From Chamaecrista fasciculata (taxonomy: Eukaryota > Streptophyta > Magnoliopsida > Fabales > Fabaceae): a DNA stretch of 64,000 nucleotides. Below, in pieces: positions 24,536 to 36,110 of the stretch; within the stretch, counting starts at the first letter, position 1, and each line of letters opens with the position of its first letter. The DNA is taken from positions 7,885 through 71,884 of the forward strand of contig QANZ01046495.1 in NCBI GenBank assembly GCA_003254925.1, given 5' to 3'. The position numbers and the translations under genes are program-made. The notes under the pieces are model-generated. The model saw only the letters and a program-made list of their open reading frames with translations. It searched no databases and was not told where the DNA came from.

Positions 24536-27037
24536 TCACTGCGCACTTAAGACTTCAATTTCGAATTCCAAGACAGAGTTTGGCTGAATTCCCCAGGCAG
24601 GAAAACCACCAGCACCATAAGCATAATCAGGAGAGCACTGCAAAATTATCATAAAAGTGAACATCCAGATTAGTTATGTTTCAAACTTTCAATTGACTAT
24701 AACGAGAGTGACAAATAAACGCCAAAGGATGTAAATGGACGCCAACAATATATTGTCAGAAGAAATGGAAATCTTCACAACATAACATATTTTATGTTAA
24801 GTTCGGCCTGTTACAATAAAAATATTTATGCTTAAACCAAATCCTTGCAGGGGCCAAAGCTAGAAGTTAAGAAGGCTTCCTCCCCACCCAACTTTTTTTA
24901 TTTTTAAGTTAAGTAGAAGATAAGAGAGAGAAAAAAAAGAAGCAGATTGATTTGATCTGATATTCACTCAAAACCCAAGATGATGAAAGGAGTACTTTCA
25001 GAGTTTCAGCTCAAATGAAATTATAATCACAGCACCGAATACACATATTACCCGCAGTCGAGCAACTTCACCAATTTGCATACCAATTACACCTTCATCC
25101 CATCCTACACAAAGTTGACATCAAACATCAGTTCTCCACATTTACAATAAATCTGCTTTCATTACAAGGTGTACACAGAGCGGAGGTGCCACTTATTACA
25201 GAGATACATTAAAAATGAGAAAACAATGAAAAAAAAAGACATATCATTATCATTATATATGCAATTATGCATACATGTTAACTATCTATTAGACTAGAAA
25301 AGTATGGGTGAAGTTACCTTTTATAACAGAACCTTGCCCAATTTTAAATGTGAAAGGCTGCTGCCCAGGATCCTTTGTGCTATACAAGAACAAGCAACAT
25401 GTCAGTACAATTTTAGAAAGTAAGGCTTAGAGGAAGTATAGATCAATGATCAATCTGTTTCCCCTTCTTTCTTTTCTTTCCAAAAAACTAAAAAGTCCAA
25501 AAGATGGTAAAACTAAAGCAATGACAGACTGACCTCCAAAACTTCTGAGAAAGGTCACCGTTTTTGCCTGTTCAGAGAATAATATCACGAAGCAAAGTAT
25601 AAGCAGATTGAACAACAGTCAGAACTCAGAGTAATACCAAAACAAAATAGTGGGAATAATCAGAACATAAAACTAATCATGTTAACAAGAAACAAACACA
25701 CAGGACTACATTGAATAACAATTCGAGAATGACCCCATAAGCAATGTCTAAGTGACAAGCTGAATCAAAGGCTTTAGTCTTATCTAATTAGTTTCCTTCG
25801 TGAGGGAAACTCACAAATTAACAGATGATGCGGCATGTCATAGTGTAGCCACCAATAGCACACATGATTTAGACCCCCATCCGTAAGTACAATGATATCT
25901 AACAAACAATTTCATTAATAAATCTGAACATTGGCATTCGGAAGAGCACAAGAATAAAACATCCAACGACAGTGATATACTGCCAACCAAAGCAAGCAAG
26001 AAACTGTGGTACCACCACGTTAGAAATCATATATTAGATGCACTTTCTAGTTTCTAAACTAACATACAATGTCATCATAAAGAAGACTCAACTCAGCTCA
26101 ACTCTCAGTTAGGTATATCAGAAAGTTCAACATTGACAAAAATACAAAAGTGTGTACTCTTCAAGAGTTTCCCGAGTTCAGGCAATGTCAGTAAGTCACC
26201 ACGAAGTGATCAGTTGAAGTGTTGAACCATCAAATAAAGATTTTGCTTTAAACTAAATTTCTTGTATGTATCATTTAGTGAAGATTGTTGCACATTCTAT
26301 GGGTAGATAGATTGTAAGATCTTGATAATATTACTTATACATAAATAATCAATTGAATTAGGCGAATTCATTATTTTTCTGTTTGTTTATTGAAGGCTTC
26401 AAATCAGGGTTAGCCTATCCTTCTAACAAGTAACAAATACTGAACTTGATTCTGCTTTTCAGAGCTCAACAGTCTCCACTTGGGGAAAGCAAACCTAGCA
26501 TCCTTATGTGCATATTTAATTTGATTTTGTAGAATAAAACTTAACATTACAGTCCATGCAGTGATCCGATTAAGGACGCAGATATTTTTTATGACGGACC
26601 AACACAGGAACACAAGTACATAACCGAATCCATTAAGAAAATAATAATCATATAGATTAAGACTTGAGAGATAATAAAATAGGACGAACACGGATTCTAT
26701 CATCACCTTCCAACAACACTCTCAGTAATATATAAAATGAAACCAATAAAAAAAAAATATACGATTCATGACTCCAGCGCAACAGAGAATAACATTCCCA
26801 ATCTGACGAGACCTAATATCGACACAATCGCTTGTTTCCGAAAAGTACATAAAAATAAGAAGATCGAGGAATTAAACCAAAGAAAGAAATAAATAAGAGA
26901 GAGTATTTTGGTTAACCAAAAAAGGCGAAAGAAAGAAAGAAATACTAACCGAAACCAGTGCAGTGAACAGTAACGTTCTGGCCAGCAAGTGGCTTGGGAC
27001 CTGTTCCAGGCCTGATGACTTGCTTCTCCACTCCCAT
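24536..27037 (-). CDS. FKBP12: FKBP12 peptidyl-prolyl cis-trans isomerase, 5 exons
   Basis: Minus-strand exons are 26950-27037, 25534-25567, 25318-25379, 25052-25104 and 24536-24637. They join in phase to 339 nt, giving 112 residues, the usual plant FKBP12 length. The protein starts [13 protein letters not shown] and is one single FKBP domain. Conserved core pieces are VIKGWDEG and SPDYAYG. It catalyses proline isomerisation in the cytosol; FKBP12 is also the receptor through which rapamycin can act on TOR. Position 26 is Cys (VHCTGF) and position 80 is Cys (ARLRCSP). These match the Cys pair reported to form a disulfide in plant FKBP12 and to weaken drug binding. The start is the first ATG and fits the family. 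The gene is divergent to the DUF7870 gene. Confidence 0.97.
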
Positions 27038-27299
27038 CTCTCTGCTTTCACTTCTTCCTTCTTCTTCTTTCACCACTCGCGGCTGCGATTTTCACTTCGA
27101 TGTTCTCGAATCTCGCTCACGATATATCATGCCCGTGTCGGCGCACATCTCTATTTTAATTTAGGTGGAATTACAATTTACCCCTCTAAACTATCTTCTT
27201 AATCCCTTATTTTCCCTCTTGGGTTTTAATTGCAAAACTTTATCCCATCTTATTTCCTTTTTTCTGTAAAATAACAGTTTGTCTTAACGGAGGACTTTT

Positions 27300-27860
27300 G
27301 AGTTGCTCACGTCAAGTGCCATGTTAGCTCCCTAGGGTGACATGTCATGTTCCACATAAGCATATAGGATAGCATGTCACATGCCACACAAGCTCCAAGG
27401 ATGACGTGTCATGTGGACATGAGCTCCTTGGGTGATGTGTCCTGTGCCACTTCAACACTTAAGATAACATGTCATATGCTACATCATCACTTAGGATGAT
27501 GTGTCATGTGTCACATTAGCACATAACATAATGTGTCATTTGACATGGTAGCACCAAAGATGACGTGTCATGTCCAATTTACTATATCACATGCCACGTC
27601 AACATTAAAAATGATGTGTGTCATATGCTACATCAACTCTCTTCGGTAATGCGTCATGTGACGCATTAACATGCCGCACAATATGTCAGATGTCATGAAT
27701 CTTAGATGATATAGCTTGTGCCACATCATTTCCATCCATCAGTTACATCTTACATGTCGTGCTATATCAATACTTAAGATGATGTGTCATGTGAGAGGTT
27801 AGCATATAGGATGACACATCATGCGTTGTGTCATCTCCTTGTGTGACGTTTCTTACCATA
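27300..27860. repeat. Degenerate ~30-50-bp minisatellite with ACGTGTC motifs
   Basis: Units approximating 'GATGATGTGTCATGTGCCACATCAGCACTTAG' repeat a dozen or so times with many changes. Two units contain TGACGTGTCAT (about 27402 and 27561), which includes the ABRE/bZIP-type core ACGTGTC. The array lies between the divergent FKBP12 and DUF7870 genes, starting about 260 bases upstream of the FKBP12 ATG. Whether it acts in regulation is unknown. Confidence 0.7.
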
Positions 27861-28242
27861 TCCGGTACTATTTCTTACCACATAAAATAATCAAATAATA
27901 TGAAAATTTCTAAAATTAATTAAGTTATCAACATTTCCCAGTAATTAGAATGTGACATTAACGGTTAAGCAAAATAAAAATGGTGGCTTTAATACCATAG
28001 AAATGAATAATTGACGAATCTAGAATACTTGAAATGCTTGAATTAGTGACAAAGATGCCAATCCATGCACCCCTAAACATAGATGATATGATAGCCCCAG
28101 TTAGAACCATCCTTAATCAATTAATCTCTAATTAGTAATTACAACACTGATCTCACACGGCAGTAAAAATTCGATCGAACCAGTCCCTAAAATAAGCAAA
28201 ATCTCATTTTGTTTACCCGATAACGACGGAGTCAAACGAACC

Positions 28243-28442
28243 ATGGATTGATGAATGACGAAAGTGAGAGAATCAGAGGATATATATAAAAGGAAGAAAC
28301 AAAGACAGTAAATGAAGGACGGATTTTGGCCTCAGCCTGAAGCCAACGAACGGACCCATAATCCGTCCTTCATTTACTGTCTCTGTTTCTTCTTTTTATA
28401 TATATGCTCTGATTCTCTCACTTTCGTCATTCATCAATCCAT
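28243..28442. repeat. Inverted duplication of the DUF7870 core promoter (82-bp arms)
   Basis: 28243-28324 is the reverse complement of 28361-28442 with three mismatches in 82 positions, separated by a 36-base spacer. Each arm holds a TATA box pointing outward (plus-strand TATATATA at about 28397; minus-strand at about 28281-28290). The right arm is the natural core promoter of the downstream gene; the left arm would fire toward FKBP12. Confidence 0.9.
28397..28404 (+). promoter_or_regulatory. TATA box of the DUF7870 gene
   Basis: TTTTTATATATATG precedes a pyrimidine-rich leader, so the 5' UTR would be about 400 nt. A mirror-image TATA box lies in the inverted left arm. Confidence 0.6.
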
Positions 28443-28600
28443 CATCGCAAAGGCCAAACCATAATCTTCAAAGCATCTTTCACCCACACTCTCATCTTCT
28501 TCTTCTTTTCTTCTTCTTCTTCTTAGGGTTTCTCTGGCGGTGGAGTTTCAGATGACTACTGGGTAAATCTGGAACCCCACCGATCAGATCCTCGCTGGTG

Positions 28601-28711
28601 ATGGAGATCGAGAGGATGAGGCAGCTGATGTTCCTCTGGTGCAGAATCCGAAATAATCGTTTAGCACTTGTGGGTGGAAATCACACCGCCGCTAGGTTTT
28701 GCTCTCGCTAA
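28601..28711 (+). CDS. Upstream ORF (36 codons) in the DUF7870 leader
   Basis: ATG at 28601 opens a frame (MEIERMRQLMF...) that closes with TAA at 28709-28711, 128 bases before the main ATG. It is arginine-rich near its middle and end. A shorter uORF (MTTG) lies at 28552-28566. Either could reduce main-frame translation. Conservation was not tested, and the stretch could also be an unrecognised intron. Confidence 0.35.
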   Translation: MEIERMRQLMFLWCRIRNNRLALVGGNHTAARFCSR

Positions 28712-28839
28712 ATTTCCGTTTCGAAACCCTCGCTAGTTTGTTTCTTCTCTCCAATTATCAATCAATCATCACTTTTCTGCATCTGAGTCTCTTTCTACTT
28801 GGGAATTTTCTGAAACCGAAAGCGATTTGAAGGATTACG

Positions 28840-30063
28840 ATGGATTTGGGCCGTGGGTTTGATAAATCCGCCAAGGGAAGCAATGTGAGTCACTTGCATC
28901 ATGATGGCAGAATTGCTTCGCATTCTGATACTATTCTGGTGATTAAGATTCCCGATGCGCAGATTTTGCGCTTCTTGTCTCGGGCGATGTTTATGGTTAT
29001 GGCTCTTTTCACACTGCCTTTCTTGGTGTCTGTGATCGAGAATGAATTCTCATCGAACTCGCATGATATCGTTGTTTCTGGATTTGAAGCTGAGCCAGAT
29101 GGTACGATCAATGCTCAACTACTGAGTTTGCTTCTCCACGATTTGGCCGCCGAAGGTCTTCTTAGAGAAGATGGTAAGGCTCTCATTGTGAACCCTCCCT
29201 ATGGATTTGAAGGGGTTATTCCATGGACGAACAATGAAATTGATGAGGTTAAGAACACTGATTTACAAACACAACGATCATTTCCTGATGAGTCATATGA
29301 TTTTGTGTTCGCATCCAACTCTCAAGATGCCAAATTCTTCGATCGCATTCTAAAAACTAACGGCATTGTGGCTCTTCCGTTGGGATCTAACCCATCCATT
29401 GCTTTTAAAGAACAACCAAACTATAAAGTTGTGTATCTTAGACAATATAGTTCCATAATCGTTGCATTGAAGAAAACTATTCCTGATGATAAAATACCAG
29501 AATCATCAACTAGGAGAAGGCTTTTCCAAACGGGATATGAATTAAAGAAAGTGGCGTTAAAGGGTCTTGAAGATGTACTCCTGGAGCCACCAAGGCATGC
29601 TTCAGCAAAATCAAAGAAATACCTTAATAAAATCAAGTGCCTACCTGACTTAACAGGTGATTCTCTTGAAGGATACAAGAGGCGAGTCTTCATCGGAGTA
29701 GGCTCGCCTGCGGAAAACAAAGGTGCCATAGAATGGTTCCAGAAGAACTATCCGAAGAAGAACAAGAAATTCGAGATTCATAATCTTGTGGATGAGATCC
29801 ACAACATAGATGCTTCTGCTTGGTTATTGAAGCATGCGAAGGAGGGAGATTATGTTGTGATGAAAGCAGAAGCAGAGGTTGTGGAGAAGATGATGATGAA
29901 TAAAGGGGCAATTTCGTTAGTGGATGAGCTGTTTCTAGAGTGCAAGAATGAATGGTGGCATGCAGGGAAGAAGAGAAAGAGTCGAAGAGCATATTGGGAG
30001 TGCTTGGCTTTGTATGGAAGGCTAAGGGATGAAGGAGTTGCAGTACACCAATGGTGGGGTTGA
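28840..30063 (+). CDS. DUF7870 plant-specific methyltransferase-like membrane protein
   Basis: Single-exon gene of 407 residues. The N-terminus (1-44) is followed by one hydrophobic segment at about 45-66 (FLSRAMFMVMALFTLPFLV), probably a membrane anchor. A region at about 70-205 resembles class I methyltransferase-like folds (DESYDFVFAS, ILKTNGIVALPL), but I see no clear glycine-rich SAM motif. The C-terminus, with RRAYWECLALYGRLRDEG and final VHQWWG, is highly typical of the plant DUF7870 family, annotated as SAM-dependent methyltransferase-like. No substrate is established to my knowledge, and catalytic activity is uncertain. The start codon gives the family-like N-terminus. Its long leader has uORFs. 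It is divergent to FKBP12. Confidence 0.9.
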   Translation: MDLGRGFDKSAKGSNVSHLHHDGRIASHSDTILVIKIPDAQILRFLSRAMFMVMALFTLPFLVSVIENEFSSNSHDIVVSGFEAEPDGTINAQLLSLLLHDLAAEGLLREDGKALIVNPPYGFEGVIPWTNNEIDEVKNTDLQTQRSFPDESYDFVFASNSQDAKFFDRILKTNGIVALPLGSNPSIAFKEQPNYKVVYLRQYSSIIVALKKTIPDDKIPESSTRRRLFQTGYELKKVALKGLEDVLLEPPRHASAKSKKYLNKIKCLPDLTGDSLEGYKRRVFIGVGSPAENKGAIEWFQKNYPKKNKKFEIHNLVDEIHNIDASAWLLKHAKEGDYVVMKAEAEVVEKMMMNKGAISLVDELFLECKNEWWHAGKKRKSRRAYWECLALYGRLRDEGVAVHQWWG

Positions 30064-32258
30064 ACACAGAGATATCTGGAGGTGCATGCAGCTTAATAAA
30101 TTGGTGCAAGCATAAATATCCATGCCAATACACTGTTATTATATAAGTTTGCCTTGTGGGTGTGTTCTGTTGTTTGCTTATTGTTTCTTGTGTTTTGATT
30201 TCATCAACTAGACAGAACTATAGTCTTTGATGATTAGGAATAAACCTTTTGGTTTTTCATTTTTTTTTAATAAACATTAACTATTTAGTCTCTACAAACG
30301 ACTTTTCAGGGATTCAATAGTTAAATGTTTGTAAAAAAATCAAAGACAAAAAGATGTGTTTTCAATATTTATGGACTATTTAGTTTTGGAACAAATTCAG
30401 GATAAAAAATAAGTTTACTCCAATTAGAAGTGTGCTATTTCTTTTACTGTTTGGCTTGTTTGTATTCCTCTTCCAAACTGCTATATGATATGATGGCACT
30501 ATCGTTGCACTGAATAAAAAAGTTTGGTTTCCTTTATTTCTCCTTTGTGATTTTAACTCTTCTTCTTGAAATTGGTGTTTGAAGTTCACATCTTTATTCG
30601 AAATTCGACAATCATACCAAGAATCTTGAATTAAAACTTTAGTTTGACCTTCAGAGGTGTTTGTTGTAAGTGGAGTACAAAGAAAAAGCTTAATTAATAG
30701 TTGATGGTTATATAATAAAGTGCCATGATTTTGTCATTGTGCAGGTATTTTAATAATAGACTTATTAATCAATGCTTCTAACTTCTAAGCCATAGTTAAA
30801 TGAATATTATAGTATGATAATTATGAGTGAACTAAAATTATGAATTTGATTATTTATTGATAATTATACTAAGATTGATTCTCTGCTATGGCATTTCCAC
30901 AACCTTCCTTACCTCTATGACATGAAAATAATCAAATCTAAAAATATTATACGTGGTTAAGAGTTAGATCATCTTATTGGCAAATCCTCCCTCAGTAACC
31001 GTTTTTTTTATTTGGGTATGCTAATAAAGATGTTTGGCTCGTCTTCTTAAATAGAGTATCCTGAACCACCAAATAATAGAGGAAGAGGTGCATGTGACGA
31101 TTGTTAGCACTGTTAGTGATAGCAAGCAACAATGCTTTTATATTGATACGATATAATGCGTAAAAATGTGAAGGATCGTTTTACAGTTAACACTGAGTTC
31201 AATCCCCAATCCCTTAAATATGATGTTTTTGGATTAATTAGGTCATGTGTATGAAAAAAAAATGGAGAATAGAAATGAAATATGTTAAACATATCAAAAG
31301 AAAATAATTAACAATTAGCATGGTGAAATGAAAGTTTTATCGGTTCAACTAATGCTCTGATAGCATTTTTCTATAATCTCCTTTCTCTACATTGAAAATG
31401 GTCTCACACTCATGGACACAACACGATCATACGGTGACATGTATGAGTATGCCTATTAAATATATCCCACTAATAGGGTGGACACATGTTTCTGCTCAAC
31501 AAGGAGACCATGTTTCGTGTAGAATTTTATGATTATATATGATGCAAATTCTGAATAATAGGGATTGAATCGTATCAGTAACTAGTCATGATATTTTCAT
31601 ATGTCCTTGTTGATGTGATAGATAATTCAGGGTATTTTTGGATAATTGGTGAAGAATTTCTCAGAGAAGAGAGAATTTTGCATCTGGGAATGCTTACAGA
31701 GTTTGATCTTTACAATGGCAACCAATCCAATAAGCTCAAAAGGCATTTGAAAAAGGCATATATTTGAACATGCAGTTAAATATGACTATATATGAAACTC
31801 AAAACATTAATACTCACGTTAAATATTTTGTCTAATTGGATATTTATTCTTTAACTTGAAAAAAAACAACATCACAAGAACTAGGAAAGGCAATTTGTCC
31901 ATTAGCGCCACTTAAACGGTTTAATTTCAGAAGATCATATTCATAAACTATAATCACCCAGAAATTTCCTACCCGTCGTCAGTGTAGGAATCAACTTCAA
32001 AATTATACTACCACAAGATAGGTAAGACAAGACCTTTCAATTTTTTATGTACCATTGTCTGCTATATATCAGAGCCATTCACAAAAGAGAAAATACATTG
32101 CCCAAAAAATAAATAAAAATGACATTTCATGCAGTAGCCAGCATCTTTTATGAAAACTCCACTGATACAGACAAAGATGTCAAATTCGATCTGAATACAG
32201 TCTATTTTTGTATGTTAAACATAAGGTAATTAAATTTCTGCAAAGACTTTGTCATCTG
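30064..32258. other. Intergenic, no gene seen
   Basis: Holds the probable 3' UTR of the DUF7870 gene, then AT-rich sequence without recognisable exons, repeats or RNA genes. An inverted pair around 30270-30380 ('CTATTTAGTC' and 'GGACTATTTAG') may be a decayed foldback repeat. Confidence 0.5.
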
Positions 32259-32330
32259 GTGGCTGTAGTTTAGTGGTAAGAATTCCACGTTGTGGCCGTG
32301 GACACCTGGGCTCGAATCCCAGCAGCCACA
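32259..32330 (+). tRNA. tRNA-His (GTG)
   Basis: The acceptor stem GTGGCTG (32259-32265) pairs with CAGCCAC (32323-32329), with A as discriminator at 32330. The anticodon stem CCACG/CGTGG (32285-32289 and 32297-32301) encloses TTGTGGC with anticodon GTG at 32292-32294. The B box GGCTCGAATCC is present. A CATTTTCCCTTTTA tail supplies the pol III stop. The G-1 base needed by eukaryotic tRNA-His is not required in the gene, because it is added after transcription. No intron. Confidence 0.97.
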
Positions 32331-32429
32331 CATTTTCCCTTTTATTATCTTTTAACCTCAAAACCCAAACCGACGTCGTTTAGACGGTAGCCTCGTCAAC
32401 GCCCAATCGCTCATCAACCTAAAAACCTT

Positions 32430-32953
32430 GTAAGCAATTTCCTTTTCACAGCGGAGTACATTATCACTGATTCACTGTTCTAGATCCGAAATAGACTTCC
32501 TTACTAATCTTCAAATTTTCGATCGCTTTAATATGTTTGATCCCATGCTAAGTTTTTGTAATTGATGCCAAAGAAAATGTTAGGGTTTTGTGCACGGTCA
32601 ATCGATGTTTTGGTTCTGTTCTGATTGGCATGGTCCCGTCTTCATTCACTTGGAAAAATTGTGATTTACTTGTTCTGTTTCATGTTTCAAGTTTCAACGC
32701 CGATAGAATTTTCTGTTCTTCGGATTAAGATCTGTGCTAGAGTAATACAACTTGTTAATACGGGAACCTGTATGATTTTTGTGTATTAAGGCTGCTTAGT
32801 GGAGGTATCTAGGTAGTAGTTGAAGGATTTAAGGGGTATCCTGTTTGTTTTGTGAATTTCATTTAAACATAATTTAAATAATTTGTTCAGGCAGCTTATT
32901 AATATGATTGGTACCTTTTATTTATTTATTTATTTCTACTTTCTCCTCTCCAG
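32430..32953 (+). other. Probable 5' UTR intron of OST4
   Basis: A donor CTT|GTAAGC at 32430 and a polypyrimidine acceptor TTCTCCTCTCCAG ending at 32953 lie ten bases upstream of the OST4 ATG. No coding frame connects to the ATG, so the first exon would be non-coding. Inferred from sequence alone. Confidence 0.55.
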
Positions 32954-32963
32954 GGATTAAGAG

Positions 32964-33077
32964 ATGATTGATGATCAAGGCTTGGGGTTTATTGCCAACT
33001 ATCTTGGCATTTTCATTTTTGCTTTGGTTATAGCATACCATTTGGTCACACCTGACCCAAAGTATGAAGGCAGCTAA
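32964..33077 (+). CDS. OST4: Oligosaccharyltransferase subunit OST4, 37-residue microprotein
   Basis: The frame [15 protein letters not shown]... ends PDPKYEGS* after 37 residues, the usual size of plant OST4. One transmembrane helix (about residues 9-28) fills most of it, preceded by a short acidic N-terminus. OST4 is a small subunit of the ER oligosaccharyltransferase that transfers preassembled glycans to Asn residues; in yeast it stabilises the Stt3-Ost3/6 interaction. The ATG and stop are clear and the protein lies in one exon. The gene starts within about 100 bases of the tRNA-His gene. Confidence 0.95.
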   Translation: MIDDQGLGFIANYLGIFIFALVIAYHLVTPDPKYEGS

Positions 33078-33754
33078 GTTCTTTCATTTTTGTGATGTAT
33101 TGAAGATAGAAACTTGATTCGGTTTTGTTGCCTGATCTTTTTGATCAGTTTATGACTTAATTATGATGAAATGAGAGTTTGACTTATGCCAAGTTATTTT
33201 CAATATCTAGATGGAAGTGTAATGATGTTTTATTTTCACTTTATTTTCAATATCTAGATTTTGAGCGCTACTCCTCCTTCATTTGTCTATCTTGGGAAAG
33301 TATGGTGACTATTTAGATTAAGTGATTAACTAATGAAATAGTTATCATCGCCTCGCACAATATGCTAATTGATTGTTATGATTAACTAAGAATATGGGAT
33401 GTTTGATTGCTCCTGCATAATATATGTGCTATGTAGTGTGTGCTATGAATGTAGTTGTAGTTGTCTATGCTTATTAGTCATGGCTTGAATGCTGCTTGCC
33501 GAAGCTTAATTTAAGCTCAGATCTTCAATTAGGCTTGTTCACTAAATCAGCCAACCCGCCCATGAGCTATGAGCTTAGCTTGTTTGTAGCAACAGGAAGT
33601 TGGGGATTGCTATGAAAATATTGATTTGCTAGAGACTAGGGAGAAAAAAAAGGTGGAGAAGGATTGTAAATGAATCTTTACTCTTCTTCACATATTTCAA
33701 GTTGCAACGTAGAGTATACCATATAAGCTCGATGAAGAAAAGGAAGGTACCAAA

Positions 33755-33934
33755 TTATTCTCCAGGATTGTTAGTTATGGCAAATGGAGAGGAGGACCAA
33801 AATGTGGGAATTGTGGGGATATTCGGAATTGCAGTAACTGGCGGAGGCAATCTGTTTTCTGGCCATTCAAACATTGCAGAAAAGATGAAAATGTAGGCCA
33901 ATCCTGGTAATGATAGGGCCAAAAGTTTACAATT
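33755..33934 (-). pseudogene. Possible remnant of a proline-rich secreted protein gene
   Basis: An open minus-strand frame contains MFEWPENRLPPPVTAIPNIP, ending TNNPGE*. The RLPPPV and IPxIPTIP pattern resembles short plant proline-rich secreted proteins. Upstream in the same frame is a hydrophobic stretch like a signal peptide, but it lacks an ATG start. A 13-base N run lies just upstream at 34129-34141. It could be a broken gene or chance. Confidence 0.25.
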
Positions 33935-34111
33935 GGCATGGACCTCGCCAATACTTGATAATGTCAGAAAAATGAAGAAAACTAAGACTAACAAACTCAC
34001 AGGTAGCTCAACGAGAGAAATTGAGAACAACCAAAGAGTTTGTTTAGCAGGAGGGAAAAATATCAGAGAGTAGGTAGTTGTGGTGAGACAAGGACCTCTT
34101 CCATTGGTTTC

Positions 34112-34160
34112 TTTTTTTTTTTTTTTTANNNNNNNNNNNNNGTTTTTTTTTTTTTTTTTT
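34112..34160. other. Assembly gap in a poly-T tract
   Basis: Thirteen Ns (34129-34141) interrupt a T run. The length of the run and any missing sequence are unknown. Confidence 0.95.
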
Positions 34161-35410
34161 TAATTTTTAAGTGCAGCTTAGGAGGGATTGATCATTGGGT
34201 TTGAATCAGATAGAAATTCACTAAAAGAATGAAGCTTCATAAATGGAGGCACGCACCCCTCATCTACATTGGTTTTTAAATGTCATGGAATGCTGGCGTG
34301 GAACTCCTTGATTATGGTAGATATGTTTGATGCAGTTGCGAAACTTGTAGTAGGTTATCGTTTTCTTGATGTCTAAGTTCAACTTTTAAGGATGATGATG
34401 ACTAGGGCAACCTGCAACCATGTTATGGTCGAACTTAAATAATTATTGATTGTTACTTTTAACTTACAAAGGTTAGGCATGATGGTAAGTCATACTCTAA
34501 ATAGAAACGAAATATTATGATAAAATTATTATAACTATTCATAAAGTTTTATTAATTAGTTTAAACTTATGAGTTAATATTTTTTTAACAAACTGGTAGC
34601 ATTTTTTTTTTTTTGCTCGAAGGCCTTTTCTATGATTTTCTTCTTGTTAGCTACTCTACTTGAACAAGTTATGTTGTTGGAGTTGGACTGTACGTTGTGG
34701 TGGTAGACTGGTAGTGGTGTTGGACATGAAACCTTCTCTCAATAATTTGTATGTGGGAAGGAAAAGTAAGTTATTTCTTATGGATTTATTTAACAACTTT
34801 TGTTTAACCTCCCCTACTTCCTAAATTATCACTTTCTAATTAGCAATTTAATAACTCACCAGTCACCACCAAGGCACCAAGTCTCCGACTTAAAGTTTTC
34901 TTGGCTAATTAATTGAGATTAAGCCATGTTTTCCCATGATAAAGATCCACTAAAGCCAATGATTTAATTTGCAAGACCGAACTATACGTGGACAGACAAG
35001 ATTTTTGCGGTTCAGTTGTACTCCTTGCTTTAGAGCTAAAACAGTTTATGTTGTTCATTAAAAAAAGAAAAGAAAAAGGTGTAAACAAAGTTCTACATAT
35101 TAAATGCACTCATATCTCAATGATATTGTAAATTTAAGTTATTTCTTCTTCTTTCTTTAAAGAGGTGCTTAAATATAACCTTAATTTCTACTACAATTTA
35201 TACATAAATTTTCGTTGAAAAAAATTAAAAAAGATGACTAAAAATTCTCAAATATATAAAAGAGAAAATGTAAACAAAAAGTTTCTTTTTTTAAAAAAAT
35301 ATTACTTTGATAATCAGACAAAAAAACTATTTGGATATTATTTATTTCAGTTGATGCTTGGGTTTATAAGTTATAATGAAAATAAAACTTTTTTGGATTT
35401 ATCTAACTAA

Positions 35411-35546
35411 GGGACATGTTAAGGTTTTTTTTGATTGGTTAGTAGAGCATCTCATATCTTGAAATCTACGAAAATTCATTTAAAAAATAATTTTTTAATG
35501 TTTGAAAACTCAGTTGACCAATGAAAAGAAACCTTAACATGTGTCC
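35411..35546. mobile_element. Short Tourist-like MITE with TAA flanks
   Basis: The left GGGACATGTTAAGGTTT and the right AAACCTTAACATGTGTCC are inverted, with a 2-base offset. TAA flanks both ends (35408-35410 and 35547-35549). An inner GATTGGTTAG/GACCAATG pair extends the stem. About 136 bp, non-coding. Confidence 0.65.
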
Positions 35547-36110
35547 TAAAGGCACAAGTTAGAAGGACCCAACTTTTAATTTATACATAACGAACAACAA
35601 GAATTTCAGAAGATGAATTTGACCTTTATTAGAGTGTATTCTACGGATTGAAATTGAAGTGGCCCTTGGTTTTAATATCATAACAGTTACTAATTATTAT
35701 TCAGCTGTTTTGCAATACTATTCTTCTTCCAAAGAAGAAAAAAACTTAAGCACATTCTAGTTTAGTAAATATGGCTATATGGGGTTAAAATTCTGCATCG
35801 AAGGTAGAGTCTTCAGAACTCAAAGTTGATACTTTATGTATTACAATTCACAATCTATATCGCAGTAAAACTGAGTAACAAAAAAAATACTCAAAAAGAA
35901 CACACCATGCATTCAATGATATAATAAAGTAGTAAAGTACATAAACTAGGCTCAATAGAGCCACTGATCACAACAATAAATCAATCACACAAATAACTAT
36001 AATAATCCCATCATACAGTATAAGCTACTGATAACCACCCGGCCATTATCACTTCAGAACAAACAATACAATACTATGAAGGAAATAATACTACTTTTGA
36101 TATCAGCTGT

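Noticed and set aside
29421..30133. Long minus-strand frames over the DUF7870 gene
   Set aside because: Shadow frames opposite a well-supported coding region.
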